Notes under the pieces: generated by a model
Seen by the model: the letters and a program-made list of their open reading frames with translations, nothing else
The model's database searches: none
Told to the model about the DNA's origin: nothing
Translations under genes and position numbers: made by a program
Part shown: piece after piece, positions 29,550-43,400 of the stretch
Position numbering within the stretch: the first letter of the stretch is position 1
How the letters are laid out: every line of letters begins with the position of its first letter
From: Sabellastarte sp. h YS-2021
Taxonomy: Eukaryota; Annelida; Polychaeta; Sabellida; Sabellidae
Length of the DNA stretch: 64,000 nucleotides
Reading direction: 5' to 3'
Assembly: GCA_964017235.1 (NCBI GenBank)
Contig: OZ024940.1
Coordinates: 29,816,573 to 29,880,572, forward strand

Positions 29550-30255
29550 AAGAAACTCACATTCATCACTTTTGGAATAATTATGAACACAGACAAATTA
29601 GCACACTGAAAAACAATCCTGTGGCTTTTCAAAGGTGCTATTAATTATCAGCCTTAATAATTTGTGTATTTTATCTCTGTTAGAAGGGAAAGAATCATGA
29701 AATATATATATCCTTGAATTTATATGTATATATATCCTTGAATTTAATAAAGCTTGAAAAAGTACATTGAATTTTGTCTTGTATTCCTCAGTGTGGAGAG
29801 ACATAAAATGGCTTTACCAAACAAGATCTCTGCAAAGAAATATTGACTTTATGATAATTCTGTGAACACACAACACATTATACGTAGTTCACATTGTATT
29901 ATGTCGGCCTCGCAAGCTATACACGAGCCGAAACTCTTTAATTTGCTGTGGGTTCGTCTGGGGCTTGATAATTCGTATTTTGGTAACATCTATTAGTTTT
30001 CTGTAAATCTACATATCTTGGGGTTCCTTTTTAAATGTTTCAAAAACCTGCCCAAAGCTCTCACTTACTGAATTGGTATGTTCACGTTGAAGAGTTGAGA
30101 GTATATGGAGAAGAATGGCTCGACGAGGCCGGTCGTTTTTCAATGTTTATCACCAACATACGAGGTCTAATTACGGGGCAATTGGGACGAGGTAATAAAC
30201 CAGAATTCAAATATAGGATCAAAGTAAGGCAGAAAGCCTTTGTAGATCTAATCTA
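29550..30255. other. AT-rich sequence, no supported gene
   Basis: A direct repeat of tatatatccttgaattta lies at 29702-29750. The open frame at 30035-30334 runs into the MITE that follows and has no known domain. Confidence 0.4.
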
Positions 30256-30256
30256 T

Positions 30257-30743
30257 TACCGTATTTATCCGTATAAACGCCCCGGGGGCGATGCTTTTTT
30301 CAAAAGGAGGGGGGGGGGGGGGCATTATTACTGACAAAAAAAAATCAACTCTCGAGTCCAGTGGCAATGGGCGATAATGGACACTTACAGCCTTGATCTC
30401 GCTTACCAGCATGTAATATGGCGTGAGAGTTTAAAATATTAGAAACCAACCTTAAATCTGAAGAAATTATAAACTTTTGTCTTGTTTTTTACAGATTTTA
30501 ATTCGTGATCAAAATTGTCAAATTTTGTTGTGACTTTCTTTATTTCTCGTAAGCGGTATTCGATTGGGAGAATACTAAAATGCATCTTTTTTCGGAATCC
30601 CAGAATCGCGAGGCTGGTGGCTGTTGAGAGGGATGTAAAACCCCGAAATATGAACTTTGCAAAGGTTGAGAAGAGATGGGGGGGGGGGGGGGGGGGGGGG
30701 GGCAATTAATAGGGAGGGGGCATTTATACGGATAAATACGGTA
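30257..30743. mobile_element. 487-bp MITE with 26-bp terminal inverted repeats and TA ends
   Basis: The left end begins taccgtatttatccgtataa and the right end finishes ttatacggataaatacggta, exact complements, each followed inward by a G/C run. A related copy ends at 7375. The two long G-runs inside sit next to the TIRs. Confidence 0.9.
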
Positions 30744-31059
30744 TGTGTATTGGATTGGCTAATCCTAGATTACATCTGTGCTTCAAGATATCAATATGAA
30801 CTAACCCCTTTGCCACCAATGGAATCAATGTTCAATAATACCTAAGGACATTCTGGGCTGCAGAATGTGTCGACAATTTTAATTGCTCTAGCACACACCA
30901 CAGTTTGCCTCGTCCTGGTACATACTGGGTATTACTTTGAATAACTTTTTTCTATATACCAATGGAGATATATTTACACAGTGCTGAAGGAACGTAAAAC
31001 TAGACCTAGCGCATCGGAGAACTGATACAAATTTGTATCCACCGGAAAGACAACTCACC

Positions 31060-31345
31060 CAAGCCAGTGAGCCATCGTTTGACCTTGGAGGAGGGGCTCA
31101 AGGTCAAATCTGACCACATCAGAAAATTTCCAGCCCATGATATCCTATAAGTTGGTTTCACATTGCAGACCTCTAGGACCAATAGTAAGCAAGTTATAAG
31201 CACTTTTAACTTTGGTTATCCTCGTTTAACCTTAAAGGAGGAGCCCAAGGTCAAATCTGAACACATCAGAAGATTCACAGACCATGATTTCCTACTGGTT
31301 GGTTTCACACTCCAAACCTCTAGGAGCCATAATAAGGGAGATATA
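31060..31345 (-). repeat. Two diverged units of the 147-bp satellite
   Basis: Inverted relative to the array at 285-2985. It keeps caaggtcaaatctgaccaca, aagttataagcacttttaac and, in the first unit, the full palindrome TTTGACCTTG, 11 nt, CAAGGTCAAA. Confidence 0.85.
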
Positions 31346-31439
31346 TACAGTCCGCTGGATGGGGTTCTTTGGCACTCCATGGATGACCTTGAATGAAGAC
31401 CTTTAAGGTCAAATGGCTGTGAGCTTGTAGAGGACATGT

Positions 31440-32040
31440 ATATATGTTATACATATCACCTGTGAATAGATTGAACCTTCTGCTTTTAAGAACCAGCCAG
31501 CAGAAAAAGGTAGATAATTTTCAAAGAAATGCCCGCAGTGGCCATCTTGGTTTTCAGAATGAAGCTGTCCTGCAAATTTGATTAATCTAGCTGGTGTAGT
31601 TTCTTGCTGACAGCGTTAAAATAAAAAATCTCTCTACGCGCGCCGGCGGTGGCGGAGCGAACACTACACCAAAGTATCCACCGGATGTCTCGGTGGATAC
31701 AATAAACATTCACAATCATCAATTGCTAGGTGATTGATTGTCAATTGATTGGCACTGATGAATACACTTTGCTGTTGACCACTGACCAGTGTGATTGGTT
31801 TTAACAAATTCCAGGCAGTGTGCAGATGATTTTGTTCAAATATAATGAAAGATAGAGAAATATTGTACTCATTAATGTTGGGACTCAATCTCAATTAGCA
31901 GTTTAAAATTTGAAAATTGCTTAGATAATTTTCTCCCCACCCAGTTAACAGATTCATTTGATAGACATAGCCATAAAACCTTGGTAGATCATCATCAGGT
32001 TTGAATTACATGAATTCATCTTCATTTTGATTAATTTTTA
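31440..32040. other. No gene seen
   Basis: AT-rich sequence with a GC-rich island near 31638-31660 (gcgcgccggcggtggcgg). No reading frame of note. Confidence 0.4.
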
Positions 32041-32430
32041 ACCTCAGCCCATAAAGGCTGGGGTTATAGTCGTCATCTGCGCCGTCTGGGCGGTGGCGGC
32101 GGCGGGTATAAACCTTGTGGGTGTTCCACAGCCTAAACCCCTGCACGGATTTTCACCAAATTTTCGGGGCATGTTTACCCCAAGTGGATCCAGAGCTGAT
32201 TAGATTTTGGGGGGTATCTGGTAACAACTGTTGCCATGGCAACATTTTTAAGATTTTCGGGTCTTAAAGTTTATGGGTGTTCCATAGACTAAACCCCTGC
32301 ACAGATTTTCATCAAATTTTCAGGATATGTTTACCCCAACAGGATCTAGAGTTGATTAGGTTTTGGGGGGTATTCAGTAATATCTGTTGCCATGGCAACA
32401 CTTTTAAAATTTTCGGGTCTTAAAGTTTGT
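32041..32430 (+). repeat. Hairpin-headed element with two ~156-bp cores
   Basis: The head cagcccataaaggctgg and ggttatagtcgtc are followed by gcggtggcggcggcggg. Two cores then start at gggtgttcca (32119 and 32275), each containing aaacccctgcac and gttgccatggcaac. A one-core relative lies at 51605-51840. Confidence 0.85.
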
Positions 32431-33650
32431 TCAAAAATCTTTAATGTTTTTTGTAACCTAAAATATTGCAGCTAGCGTAATCAGATTTGCACAAAATACA
32501 AATGGCTTGCCTGAGAATAATTGTGTCCTTGTGTTGGAAACAAAATGGCCGCCATATCAATCTTTAATGGTAAATAGGAGGGTTAACATATCAAAAAGGC
32601 CTTATAAGAAATCATGGCCTGTGAATCTTTTGTATAACATCTTGTGGGTTCCCTATACTTCTTACAACAGAAGTTGTTCCTAAGATTTTCCAAAATCTCA
32701 ATGTTGTTGACCATTTAGCTGTACCTGCTGGCTGGGGTTCTTGCCTGCTGAGGCTGGCTATTTTTAGTCGAATCTTGGATTCGAGTTATGTACTGGGTTC
32801 TGGTTGTTATTTAAAAAACGCCATTTTATCCTCTAAAAGCTAAAGGTATATGCATTATCTTTACACATATATTAAATATAAGAGGTACTGTATATACTCT
32901 GTCATTTTGTTTTTCGTTTAATATTTTCTTTAATGTGCACTTTATGAAATGAATACACTGTCTAGCCTTTGTCTAGCTTCTTGCAAAATACCAGGATGTA
33001 GAAAATCCTTTGTGTATTTCTTTGTAATGTGGTACTCATTCGAGTCATTTTCCCCACTTTAAATGTCTGGTTCTTCAATACATGACTTCTAGACATGTCT
33101 TCCAGACATACTAATAGGTTCAATAGACAATATTCAAATAACAGTCTTTTATGTTTGTGTTGGTGGTTATTCAAAACACTGGTAGAAACACCATTTACAT
33201 ATTTGGAAGTGGCTGTATTAAAAATGTGGGTGCAAGTTTTTGTACTAATAAAAGTTCAGAAAAGTGGCCTTTGTCATGAATACAAAGTCAGAAGCTTAAT
33301 TGAAAATAATTTAAATGTGAATGGTATGTGTGACACATGTACTCTTAATTGGTATTTCATCAGTTTTACCAGTCACATGTAGTACATAACTTGAACTTTT
33401 TCATACCTGTTGTGTGTTTAAAATTTGCATTTTAGGGAATGTCTTTTGTCCTTGACAGCCTATATCTGTCTCCTGGTAAAAATATTCCAAAGGAAAAACC
33501 AAAGTCTGTAATTAATATTGGGTCATATTTGGACAGAGCTGTTGTGTGCAGTTGTGTAGCCACATCAGAGATGTGTATAAACCATGTAAGCCTCTTTAAA
33601 TACAATGTAGAGTACCAATATTGAGGATCTCTGGTGCTTGCACCTGAAAG
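32431..33650. other. Low-repeat AT-rich stretch
   Basis: No dispersed repeat or exon is recognised. It could be part of a long 3' untranslated region of the minus-strand plakin or simple intergenic DNA; nothing decides this. Confidence 0.3.
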
Positions 33651-33653
33651 TCA

Positions 33654-33733
33654 TAGGGTGTGTGATGTATAAAGTTATACATATATACAGAATTAGTTTA
33701 AATTGTTTCTAGTTGTTATACATCACACCTTGT
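33654..33733. other. Inverted repeat, hairpin with long loop
   Basis: ggtgtgtgatgtataa and ttatacatcacacc pair with a small bulge around a loop of about 40 nt. The role is unknown. Confidence 0.5.
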
Positions 33734-33829
33734 CCTTTAAACTTGTAATTGATGAAATACCATAATTCATTCAATTGACACCCAGGGAAATTCACTTAAT
33801 TATGGGGAGGCCGCAGATAACACTCTACT

Positions 33830-33992
33830 ATCTGCAAAACACTAGACAAAGTTGGGGTTTAACGTCCCGTTCAACAGCCAGGGTCATATTGGGACAGGTT
33901 CTCAGCATTGCCACTTGTGGGACTCGAACCCACAGAGGTGACAGCCTACGATTAGATGCCAAACTTGCTAACCACTAGGCCACCGAGGACCT
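33830..33992 (-). mobile_element. tRNA-derived SINE, short type
   Basis: The reverse strand gives gtggcctagtggttagcaag and the B-box gggttcgagtcccacaag, then a short body ending gttgaacgggacgttaaacc. A second copy lies at 36412-36570. Confidence 0.82.
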
Positions 33993-35708
33993 CTTGCAAA
34001 ACACTAGAGAATAGTCATAAAACAGTAACAGTATGTTTTTACTTTGGGTGAATACTAACGTAACAGTGACTACAGTAGGCAACATATTTTCTTTTATTAG
34101 ATTTTGTTTAATATCAAGTAAAGTTTCCATCATATATGCCAACCATGGTAATATTAAGCAGAACCTTTACAATGTAATTTGTCAGAGTTGAACCAGTAGA
34201 ACCAAATAATGACATTAGTATTTGCCCTAGCTCTAGTACATATGTAACTTTTACAACAGACAAGGCAATAAATCAATCTTTGTTATGTTGCAACATGTAA
34301 ATTTTTGCAGTGGCAAGTGAATGTTAAGATATAAATTGTCTTCTGCTTTGTGCAAAGTCTAGGCATTTTCCAAGTTACGGTTTGAAGCATTAGACAGCCC
34401 CAAAATCTGTCTTTCATTAGCCATGTTAAGACAACTTAAGTCCAATTTAAGTACTAATTTAAATGGCGTTTGTCTAATATTCACTTGCACCATTGTAAAG
34501 GTAATCTTTGAATGTGGAAAGAGAAGTAGAACATACACCCATGAATCCCAAGGCATGAAGTACCAACCTTATGACAATACATGATGAAATGGACAAAACT
34601 AACATTTGACTTATGATATAATCTTGGAACAAGGCCTTCACATTGTTGGCTTACTGATCATACAATATTTATAAATTCTGTTTTATTGAATAATTTAAAG
34701 TCAATTATATTATTCAGGCAAGTTAAACATATAGAAATAAAAGACAAATTTACCTTTAGCTCTTGTATCAGAAATCTACTTATATTTTTGATATTGAGAA
34801 CTATGATTTATAGCTCACCCACCATTTCTTCCATAATCTTATTTTACAAATTTGAAGCTTACTTCACAACCTTCAGCTTTTCACCTGCAGTGTCTCATCC
34901 TTAATAATTGCTGATCTCTGATTGTTCTTGTTTGATGTTTCTCACAATCTACTTCAACCCAGTAACTGTCTTCAGATAGAGATTAAATACTAGAGAAATA
35001 CTATGAGAGTTAGAATTACCTAGTGTTGATTACTATGCAAATAGACGCAACTGAAACTGAAATTAAAACACATGATTCAAAGAATTTTGGCTCATAGTGA
35101 ATCAGAAGTTAGCATGGAACAGTGTTGTCTTGTGTATTAATCACAGACACACTCATTATAAATTTGGTAGTAAAGGGGCATGAGTTAGAAAATATATGGT
35201 ATATGTAATGATCAGTATTAATCTTCATTTGTAGGTCACTGTTTAAAATGTACAATGAAAAAGCCATGCATAGGGTTTATATGTCTTTATGATAAGATAC
35301 CGTTTCTTTGGATCACAAAAAAAGTATTCATCTGGTGGCTCTGCACATGAAAGCATGTGGACAGTGACAGTTTCAGATGCCACATGACTAATTTAATAAA
35401 TTTATTTGGGTTCTGCAAATCTATTTAGAATTTCTCCCTCAGAAAAGGCTATTGCCTTCTCTGTTAGGATTTTCATTTGTAAATCTATCATAAAACACAT
35501 TTTAACAGTCTTGGTAAATGACATTATTCTATTCAAAAACACTATTAAACATCTTGAAAGTTAGTGGGTACTAATGAGCTCTCTCCTTGTTACCCATGTG
35601 GTATATTGCTATCTAAACACAATTATTCTCTGTTTAACTCAACTTTAATCCAAAGATTCGACTTTGTGGTTGTCTGAGAGACAGCCACTGTTCCCTTGTT
35701 ATACTTAT
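33993..35708. other. AT-rich, no gene or repeat recognised
   Basis: Small open frames on both strands lack domains, splice context or repeat similarity. Confidence 0.35.
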
Positions 35709-35716
35709 GTATACAA

Positions 35717-35749
35717 TTTTTTTTTTTTTTTTTTTGGGGGGGGGGGGAC
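35717..35749. repeat. Poly-T / poly-G junction
   Basis: About 21 T followed by about 12 G and then actttattaaat. Read on the minus strand it is AATAAAGT, C-run, A-run, so it could mimic a polyadenylated end. Confidence 0.85.
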
Positions 35750-36411
35750 TTTATTAAATCATTAAAACACAGGGAAACAAGTGGAAGACTTTATTACTAA
35801 GTGTTAAACATATACAGACTGCAAAATGCAAATGTAACAAAAAAAAGGAATAATCACAAATTCAAATCACCCTGCAAAAAATGTGCACCCTTGCAAATAG
35901 ACTAGTATTGCTAGATAGTTAATGATGACAACCATATATTTGTCATTTGTTTTTCTGTAAGTATCTAAGGTTAGAAGTGGATAGCAAGATTTTCCTCTTT
36001 CTGTATATTTGGTCATCTTCTTTGCCATATGTATTCAGATATTTGGTTTAGATTTTAATATTTACATACTCCCAAGTATAACTTAGACACTGACCTTTTA
36101 CAGTGCTTCTAAAGGGGTGATAATATAAGACTTACGTGTAAATCGGTGTCCCAACTTGGCGCTGAACTAACACAACAAAATCTTTGTGGTTTTGTGAAGA
36201 CATTTCTTGTTCAACAGAAGTGCATTAGTAATGAAATCACAGAACCTTATACTAGTGCATTATTTGAAGTGCCCCACTCTATTAGTTGCAATGGTATCGT
36301 GATATTATTCTGAAGAGGGGGGGGGGGGGGGGGGGGGATATCTTGACACCACTTTATCTCATGTTTTGTGATGGCATCTCAAGTATCTAGATATTTCCTG
36401 TAGAACAAAAA

Positions 36412-36570
36412 AGTCAAAGTTTAGGATTATACATCTCCTTCAACAGCCAGGGTCATATTGGGACGGGTTCTAAGCATTTGTCACTTGTGGGAGTTGAACC
36501 CACACCCAGAGGTGACGGCCTGTGATTAGATGCCACACTTGCCAACCCACTGGGGCCACGAAGGACCTAG
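36412..36570 (-). mobile_element. tRNA-derived SINE, short type, second copy
   Basis: Same order as 33830-33992 (cagccagggtcatattggga, then the head complement ggccacgaaggacc) with small indels. Confidence 0.8.
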
Positions 36571-36574
36571 ACAT

Positions 36575-37447
36575 TTTCTGTAAGAAGTACCTTAGGATTA
36601 TTGGATATTAAAAATGTAAATGTGCATTTACAGTGCATTATCAGAAAAAAATAAATATCGATATTATGTTAAAGTACTAGCTTTTAAGTTAATAATCCTA
36701 TAAATCTAAGTATCCAATATATTTATATAAGATACCCTACTCAAATTGCTACTGTTGCTATTTCATCTTTAAATTAGTGAAATAGTTTCCAAAAGCTACT
36801 GAATATGTGTAAGAAATAAAGATACAAAATAATCTACGGTCAATAGAATTTGATAGTTCTAATCTACTCTAGCTTCAGTCTTCTAGCTCCATTATATGAA
36901 TAAACTGGAGAATGAGCTGTTGTTTGGATAATAGAGAGTTCATAAAATAGAAGAGATATTTTAGTGCAAGAAACAACAGTGAAATAATTACTTTGAGAGG
37001 TTTGGAAATGAATTAATAAAATAGCTGAGGGAATTTGACATAAAAACAGGTTTTTGGGGGGCTCAATTCTCTTTAACAAAAGGGAGCGTGCAGCCTGCAA
37101 CTTACATGTGTCTCAAAATTTGAATTTGTAGCTCAGCAAAATCTGAGTCTAAGACAGTGGACTTGGCAAAATATTTCCCAAGAATTTTAACCCAATTGTT
37201 CGGTTTAAGTCTGAGGCCAGGCTACATGTACATTATTCCTGATTTGCTTTAAGCCATTAAAAGTAAAAATTTGTACCTCAGTTAAGATGAAATGACCTTT
37301 TTTCAAACTCTTTGGGTCAACAGTGTACCAGTCTTAAGTGTAAGACCAAATCTGAGACTAAAATCTTCGGACTTAACCAAAAATGATATTCTGTTTAGCA
37401 TAGTTCTACTTATAGAGGGCGCTTTCCACTGCATTTTCTGCATCTTA
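36575..37447. other. Probable 3' flank of the plakin gene
   Basis: 37100-37385 contains aagtctgag / gtctaag words of the MITE family seen at 40528. The rest is AT-rich. The plakin 3' untranslated region must begin here, but no polyadenylation signal can be fixed. Confidence 0.4.
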
Positions 37448-40400
37448 TTAACCATGACTAGTGTCTGATTCTGAGCTCTGGGAATCCATCGAAGCTGATC
37501 GGTTCCTGTTCATGAAGGCCTCGATCTTCTTGTTGTCCGTGACGACCTTGCCCTTCACATAATGTCTCTGCATGGCCTCCACAAGGTTCACCGTTTTCCC
37601 CGTCTGCGTGTCCGTAAACATGCCGCTCTCGCGATCGAGGATCCCATGGTCGACGGCCTCGTCGAAGGTGTACCACTTGTGCTCCTTGCGGTCCTCCACC
37701 GAAGAGATGGCAAAGGTCTTGGTGGTTACTTGTGGCTCCTCGGACACCTCGGCGTTGTGGTCGTATTCCACGATCAACGCACCACTGTCTATGGCATTTT
37801 CCACAGAGACCACCTCACCTGTGAGGAAGAATAAATTTCACTTATACATGGAAAATCTGGTATCAGTTTCATTTGGGGGTCTTTGACTAAGTCAGGGACT
37901 TAAATCTAAGACTTTGGTCTTAGCTGTACCTCGGACATAAATGAATTTCACAAAAGGTGACTTAGGTAAGTCCAAAGTTATCCATACAGAGATTAACTCA
38001 TTACATTTATTTTTAGATTTACATTGCGTTCAACAGCCAGGGTCATAATGTGACGGGTAGTTTACGGGTGGAGGAACCAGTGCATACTAGTTGATTCTGC
38101 ACTGTAAACCACCGAGCATCGGCAAGTAACTACCAACTTTCCAACATGAAGTGCCCGGGCTGAGATTCAAATCGGCGCTCTCAGAGATTGTAGGCAAGCA
38201 CTCTAACTGCTACACCCTGAGGCCCCTAGAGATTAACTCGTAAGGGTCTTATTAGATCACATCATGACATACCTGTCTTGTTATTGATGTAAACTTGTTT
38301 CTCCGTATCAAACACCCCGGCTTCCACCGCCTCGGCAACCGTCATCTGTACCTGCGTGGTCGGGTGGATCACATGGGTGATGCGGTAGGGTCGTGTTTCT
38401 CTGCGGTACTCGACCGTCACCACGCCAATAGATTTCTTGAGTTCCCGTGCCTGGGTGGTCTTGGTGGCCTCCACTAAAAAATGCAAGGATGAAACAAACT
38501 TAAATTACTTCATGGTAACTAGATTCCTCCTTCGAATTTTCCAAAAGCAGTTTTTCCAAAGTATTTTTAAAATGTATTAAAATTGTCTTCATAAGATAAG
38601 TGAAGTTTACAGGTCATTATTATTTACAGTATTTTTAAATATTTCTTTGTACTACAGAACTCAAAGCACTATTTGACCCATCCTGATTACACAAGTACAG
38701 TCCAAGCTCTCTAGTGACCGACATTCCCCCCTAACTGACAGATAGGGTCTCAGGGATGACCATTTATCAACGTCCCTGAGGTTCTTTAACCTGCCACTGG
38801 GGATAGGACCCAATGACAGAGGACCGCCATTTTAAGTGGTCATCCGAGCCACTATGTATCTGCCTGTACCTGGGTTTGAACTCACATTCTCTGTGTTCCT
38901 AGGGGAGTGTGGTGGAATGTGCTGAATATTTGCCATATGTTTTTTTTTATTCAAAACAATATGGTCTGCAATATGTTTTTGATTTAAAACCATATGGCGT
39001 AGATATTTATGGCCTTAAAATAGCATTTTGTTGAAATTCCTGAAAGCGACTTAAAACAAAACCATACATATTTCAAAATGAAAGTAATAGACATTTTCAC
39101 GATTTTATCCAGTTATCATATTCAACCAACAGACGTATAAACCCATTTTCTACTTATGAAAATGGCTGTCATTAAACCCCTATCAAGCGTCTCTGCAGAA
39201 ATTAGTGTTTATAATTGATTGAACAAATTGAAATGGCATTTAATTTTCCTGTTTCCACAACCTTTTTAAAGGACTATTCTTGTCCGTACTCACCAATGAT
39301 GAATCCCTCAGTCATGGCGGCCGCGATCGCCTTCTTCTCTCCTGTCTTAGGGTTGTGGTAGGTGCCCTGACGCTGGTTAATCAGTCCCTTCCTGATGGCC
39401 TCCTGCATTGACAGCTTGCTGTTGGTCCGTGGGTCAAGGACACCTGTAAATGGAAGGTGAAGGTTGAGTCAATAATGTCAAGTCAATAGTACACCAGGGA
39501 GAAGTACTGTTTAATGTCAAGGACATATAGAAGTGGACCAAAGGGCAGATTTCATGTCAAATACACATTTGAGTGGTCAAATAGAATGGCGGTTGAACTT
39601 GAAGGTCAAGGGCACCTGCATGCAGGCAAAGGTCAAATGTAATGCCAAGGACACTGTCAAGTGGTCAGACAGAATGTTAGGAAGCAGTAGACTTTTTGAG
39701 CATTGACTGATTTTTGCTGCCTATGCAAGCTTGCCCTAGTAAGATAGGATATGTATTTTGAAAGTTATTTTGAGTTATTTGCTCTCAAACTGAACACAAC
39801 TGAGTAAATTTTTTAAAATCAGATCACATATATAAGGAAGTAATTACTGTTTGAAGAAAATGCATTATAAGGGTTAATTTGCCTCCCAACAAGTTTTCTC
39901 GCAAGCCAGGTCTACAGTCTGTGTACAGTAACACATATACATTGTTAGTCATTGGGAAGCAATGGGATTGAGCAAATTTCATCAGGTACCCTTAGTAAGC
40001 CATTGTAATGACCGAACTGGACAAAAAAAAAGTCCCGATTATGTAAACAATAGCATTAATAACAATTTCATAACAAATCTGGTTGATCACTAAAACTTAT
40101 TATAGACCCACTCAGACAGACCTGTAATTGAGAAGGTCTGGCGAGTCTCGCCTGTGGCTGTCTCGTATTTTGTGGCCTCTCCAATCGCCAGCGTCTCTTT
40201 CTGAACAGACACAGCCACGCTGAGTTGTCGCTGTGCCTCCTCTAGCTCAGCCAGAGTGTCCCACTCTCTGAAAAGCAAAGAGGTACCAAGTTAAACCAAC
40301 GCAAGGCTACTCAAGGATACTCGAGGGTCAAATGTCAAAAAAGGGATAATCGGGTCAAGTGTCAAACAAACAGGTGTACTGAAGAGTAGAATGTCAAACA

Positions 40401-43400
40401 AAAAGGTACGGAAGACTAGGATGTCAAAGCGAAGAGGTACTTGAGGATGAAGTGTGAAGAAATGGGATATTCAAAATACCATGGGGACCAGATAGTTGGT
40501 TAAACATGTGACTCAGCCAATGCTTCTGGGGCCGATTTCACAAAAGGACTTCGCCCAGACTTAGACTTAAATTGAAGACTTTTGTCTTAAAATGAGGCTA
40601 AGTCTGTGATCTAAGACTTGGAGGATTTCACAGAGCTGCTAAGTCTAGGCTTTAGCTAAGTCTACCCAAGGGTGGGCTTAACTTTTGTAAACAAAGGCTT
40701 AAATATGGCCGCCATATATTTTTCTCACTTCAAAATTTGAAATGCTTGAAAATAAAGAATAAATATATAGGACACCTCCCTAGATTATTCTTTGGACATG
40801 TCTGTGTGATTATAAGGTTTCCCATTTAAAAATACAGCATTTTTTCAAAGATAAAATGAGCTAAACAAGGGATATATGTTACACTAAAATATTTTGAGTA
40901 GAAATAAAGGATCACATGACATAGAAAACCACTGTGGTTATGTGATAAGCTTGGACTTCGCTAAGTCACCCTTTGTGAAATCCATTTAAGTCCAGGACTT
41001 AGCAAAGACAAAAAACTCAGATTTAAGTCCCTGACTTAGCCTAAGTCTGAGACCCTTTGTGAAACCGGCCCCTGGATTGGCCAAATTGTCACTCATCAAT
41101 AAGAAAGGGACGTTCAGTAACAGAAAAGAGGTTAGTCATATTTACAGCAGGGTACCTGATGGTACTCAATGAAACGTGCTGAAAGATGCTGTGTTTCTGA
41201 ATGAGAGGTTGTGGTATATTCTTGAGATTCCAGGAGATTCACTGTTTCCTCTGATGTTGAGATTTCAGGTGTATGATGACATCACCTCACTACAGTTACA
41301 GTAACTTTCACATGAAGGTAATATTGAGGTTCATATTTCATGGGTCAGAATCAATCATCACATCCCTTGAGTTTTAAAATCTTCAAGGGCTTACCATTAT
41401 CCATGAAGGTGGTACAGAGATGCAAAGTGAGTTACACAATAAACCCTAAGAAGGTACTCACGTGTCCTCAACGTCCAGTAAGACTCCCTGCTTGACGAGC
41501 ACTTTGCGGCGTTCTTTCTCGTACACGGCGGTCTCGTACACAGTGGCCACCTTCTGCCAGCTGCTGAACAGGTCGAGTAGCTCAGACATCACGTCGTCTG
41601 CAGCATAAAAGTGATACAGATGTTATATACAGCAAGTCACACAGATATCATATATAGCAAACTCAATCGTGCCAACAGTTCGTCGGTTTCTTGTTTTCAG
41701 GTTAATGCAGATTAGGGTTTGCGTTAATTTTTATCCAGTTACCAATTTTACCTTGTCCGTAAGCTTCTTCAAGCAAAATTGGGCATATATTCTGGAATAA
41801 ATGTAAGGTTATATGGCATCAAGCTTTACTTCTCATTCATATTGATACAAATTTAAAATTGGGTGAAAATAAGGGAATTCTGACTTTTCAGAGAAAGACA
41901 TATGACGTAAAATAATTATGTTAATTTATTTACCACGAAAATATACAAATATCAATGCGAGCTGCGCACAAGGAAACATAATTACAAAGTACACCTGTAC
42001 CTATAGGTATGCTTGCACCTAGCAAGTGCACTTGTACTTACCGGTGACCCCATCCTTTGTGTTGCTGAGGCCAGTTCTGAGTGAGTTCAGCAACTCCAGT
42101 ACGTCTTTGTGTTCACCTGGGTAGTACTTCTTGAGAAATAGTTCCACAAATGCCAGCTGTGTCATCAGACTCTGGCGGTCTGCCTTGTCAATGGATTCAT
42201 ACTCCTAAAAACATGTGCCTTGAGTTAACCTTGGGCGGATTTCACGAAAAGGTCTTAGCCCGGTCTCAGGCTCAAACTTGAGACTTTTGTCTCCAGGGGC
42301 GGATTTCACGAAAGGTCTTAGGCAAGTCTCAGACTCAAACTTGAGACTTTTGTCTCAACTTTGTGGGAATATTTTTCTTGAGCCCATGGGCTCAGCCTTA
42401 GTGGATTTCACAAAAGGTCTCAGTCTCAGCTTTGGCTGAGCCACTGGCTCAAATGCTGAGACCGGTAGGTAGTGGACTTAAGTTTCGTAAACAGAGGTTC
42501 AAATATGGCTGCCATAATGCTTTCTCTACTTCAAACTTTGAATGGCTGAAAATAAGATAAAAATATAAAGCTTACTCCCCTAAAGCACTGTAACCAATGG
42601 GCATCGGCAAGTAACTACCAACTTACCAACATGAAGTGCCCGGGCTGAGATTTGAACTGGTGACCTCAGAGTTTGAAGGCAAGCACTCTAACCGCTACAC
42701 CACCGAGCCTCCCCATATGTTTAATAGAAGCTTGTGCTTTTAACTTTCATCCTAGGCCTACAATTCTTGGACCCCAGGAAGTTTCCGACTTGATGGTAAC
42801 CTCAAAGTCCCAAAGATAAGTTAGTTATAGCGACTTTAAGGTTAGCACTCTGATAGCTCGTATTCCAGACACAGTATGATGTAATTTTATTTATATTTCC
42901 TGAAACAGAATACCTAATTATTCTTACCTTTGCATCCACTATCTTTTTCAGATGCTCGGCGAACGCCTTGATTCTCTTATCACACATTTCCAGCACAAAG
43001 TCACTCAGACACTTGTAGCTCGTCTCTGTTCTGAACATGAACCAAAAACATATGTATGTCACATTAGAGTTACGTAACCCGGAGTCATGCTAACCAAAAG
43101 TCTTATCCAGGGCAGGGATTCAAGAAATGTCTTAAATCTTAGACTACATTTAGGCTAAGATCTTTCGTGAATCCTGTTTTGTCCTTAGCATGAAATTTGT
43201 CTTAAAATTCTGACAAGAATTTCAGCATTTAAGATTTTTATCCTAGACTTAAGACAAAACTTAGACTTAAGAACTTTCGTGAGTTCTTCCCCAAATCTCA
43301 GTCTTAAGTTGGTAATATTTGTATATAGAAGTTAAGTCAAAGACTTTGCTATAGCTTTTGGTGAAAATGGCTCCATAATTTGCTGAATGGTTTGGTGATA

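Noticed and set aside
35717..35760. Polyadenylated 3' end of the plakin on the minus strand
   Set aside because: AATAAA then C-run and A-run looks suggestive, but the same T/G junction occurs at 14589 without a gene.
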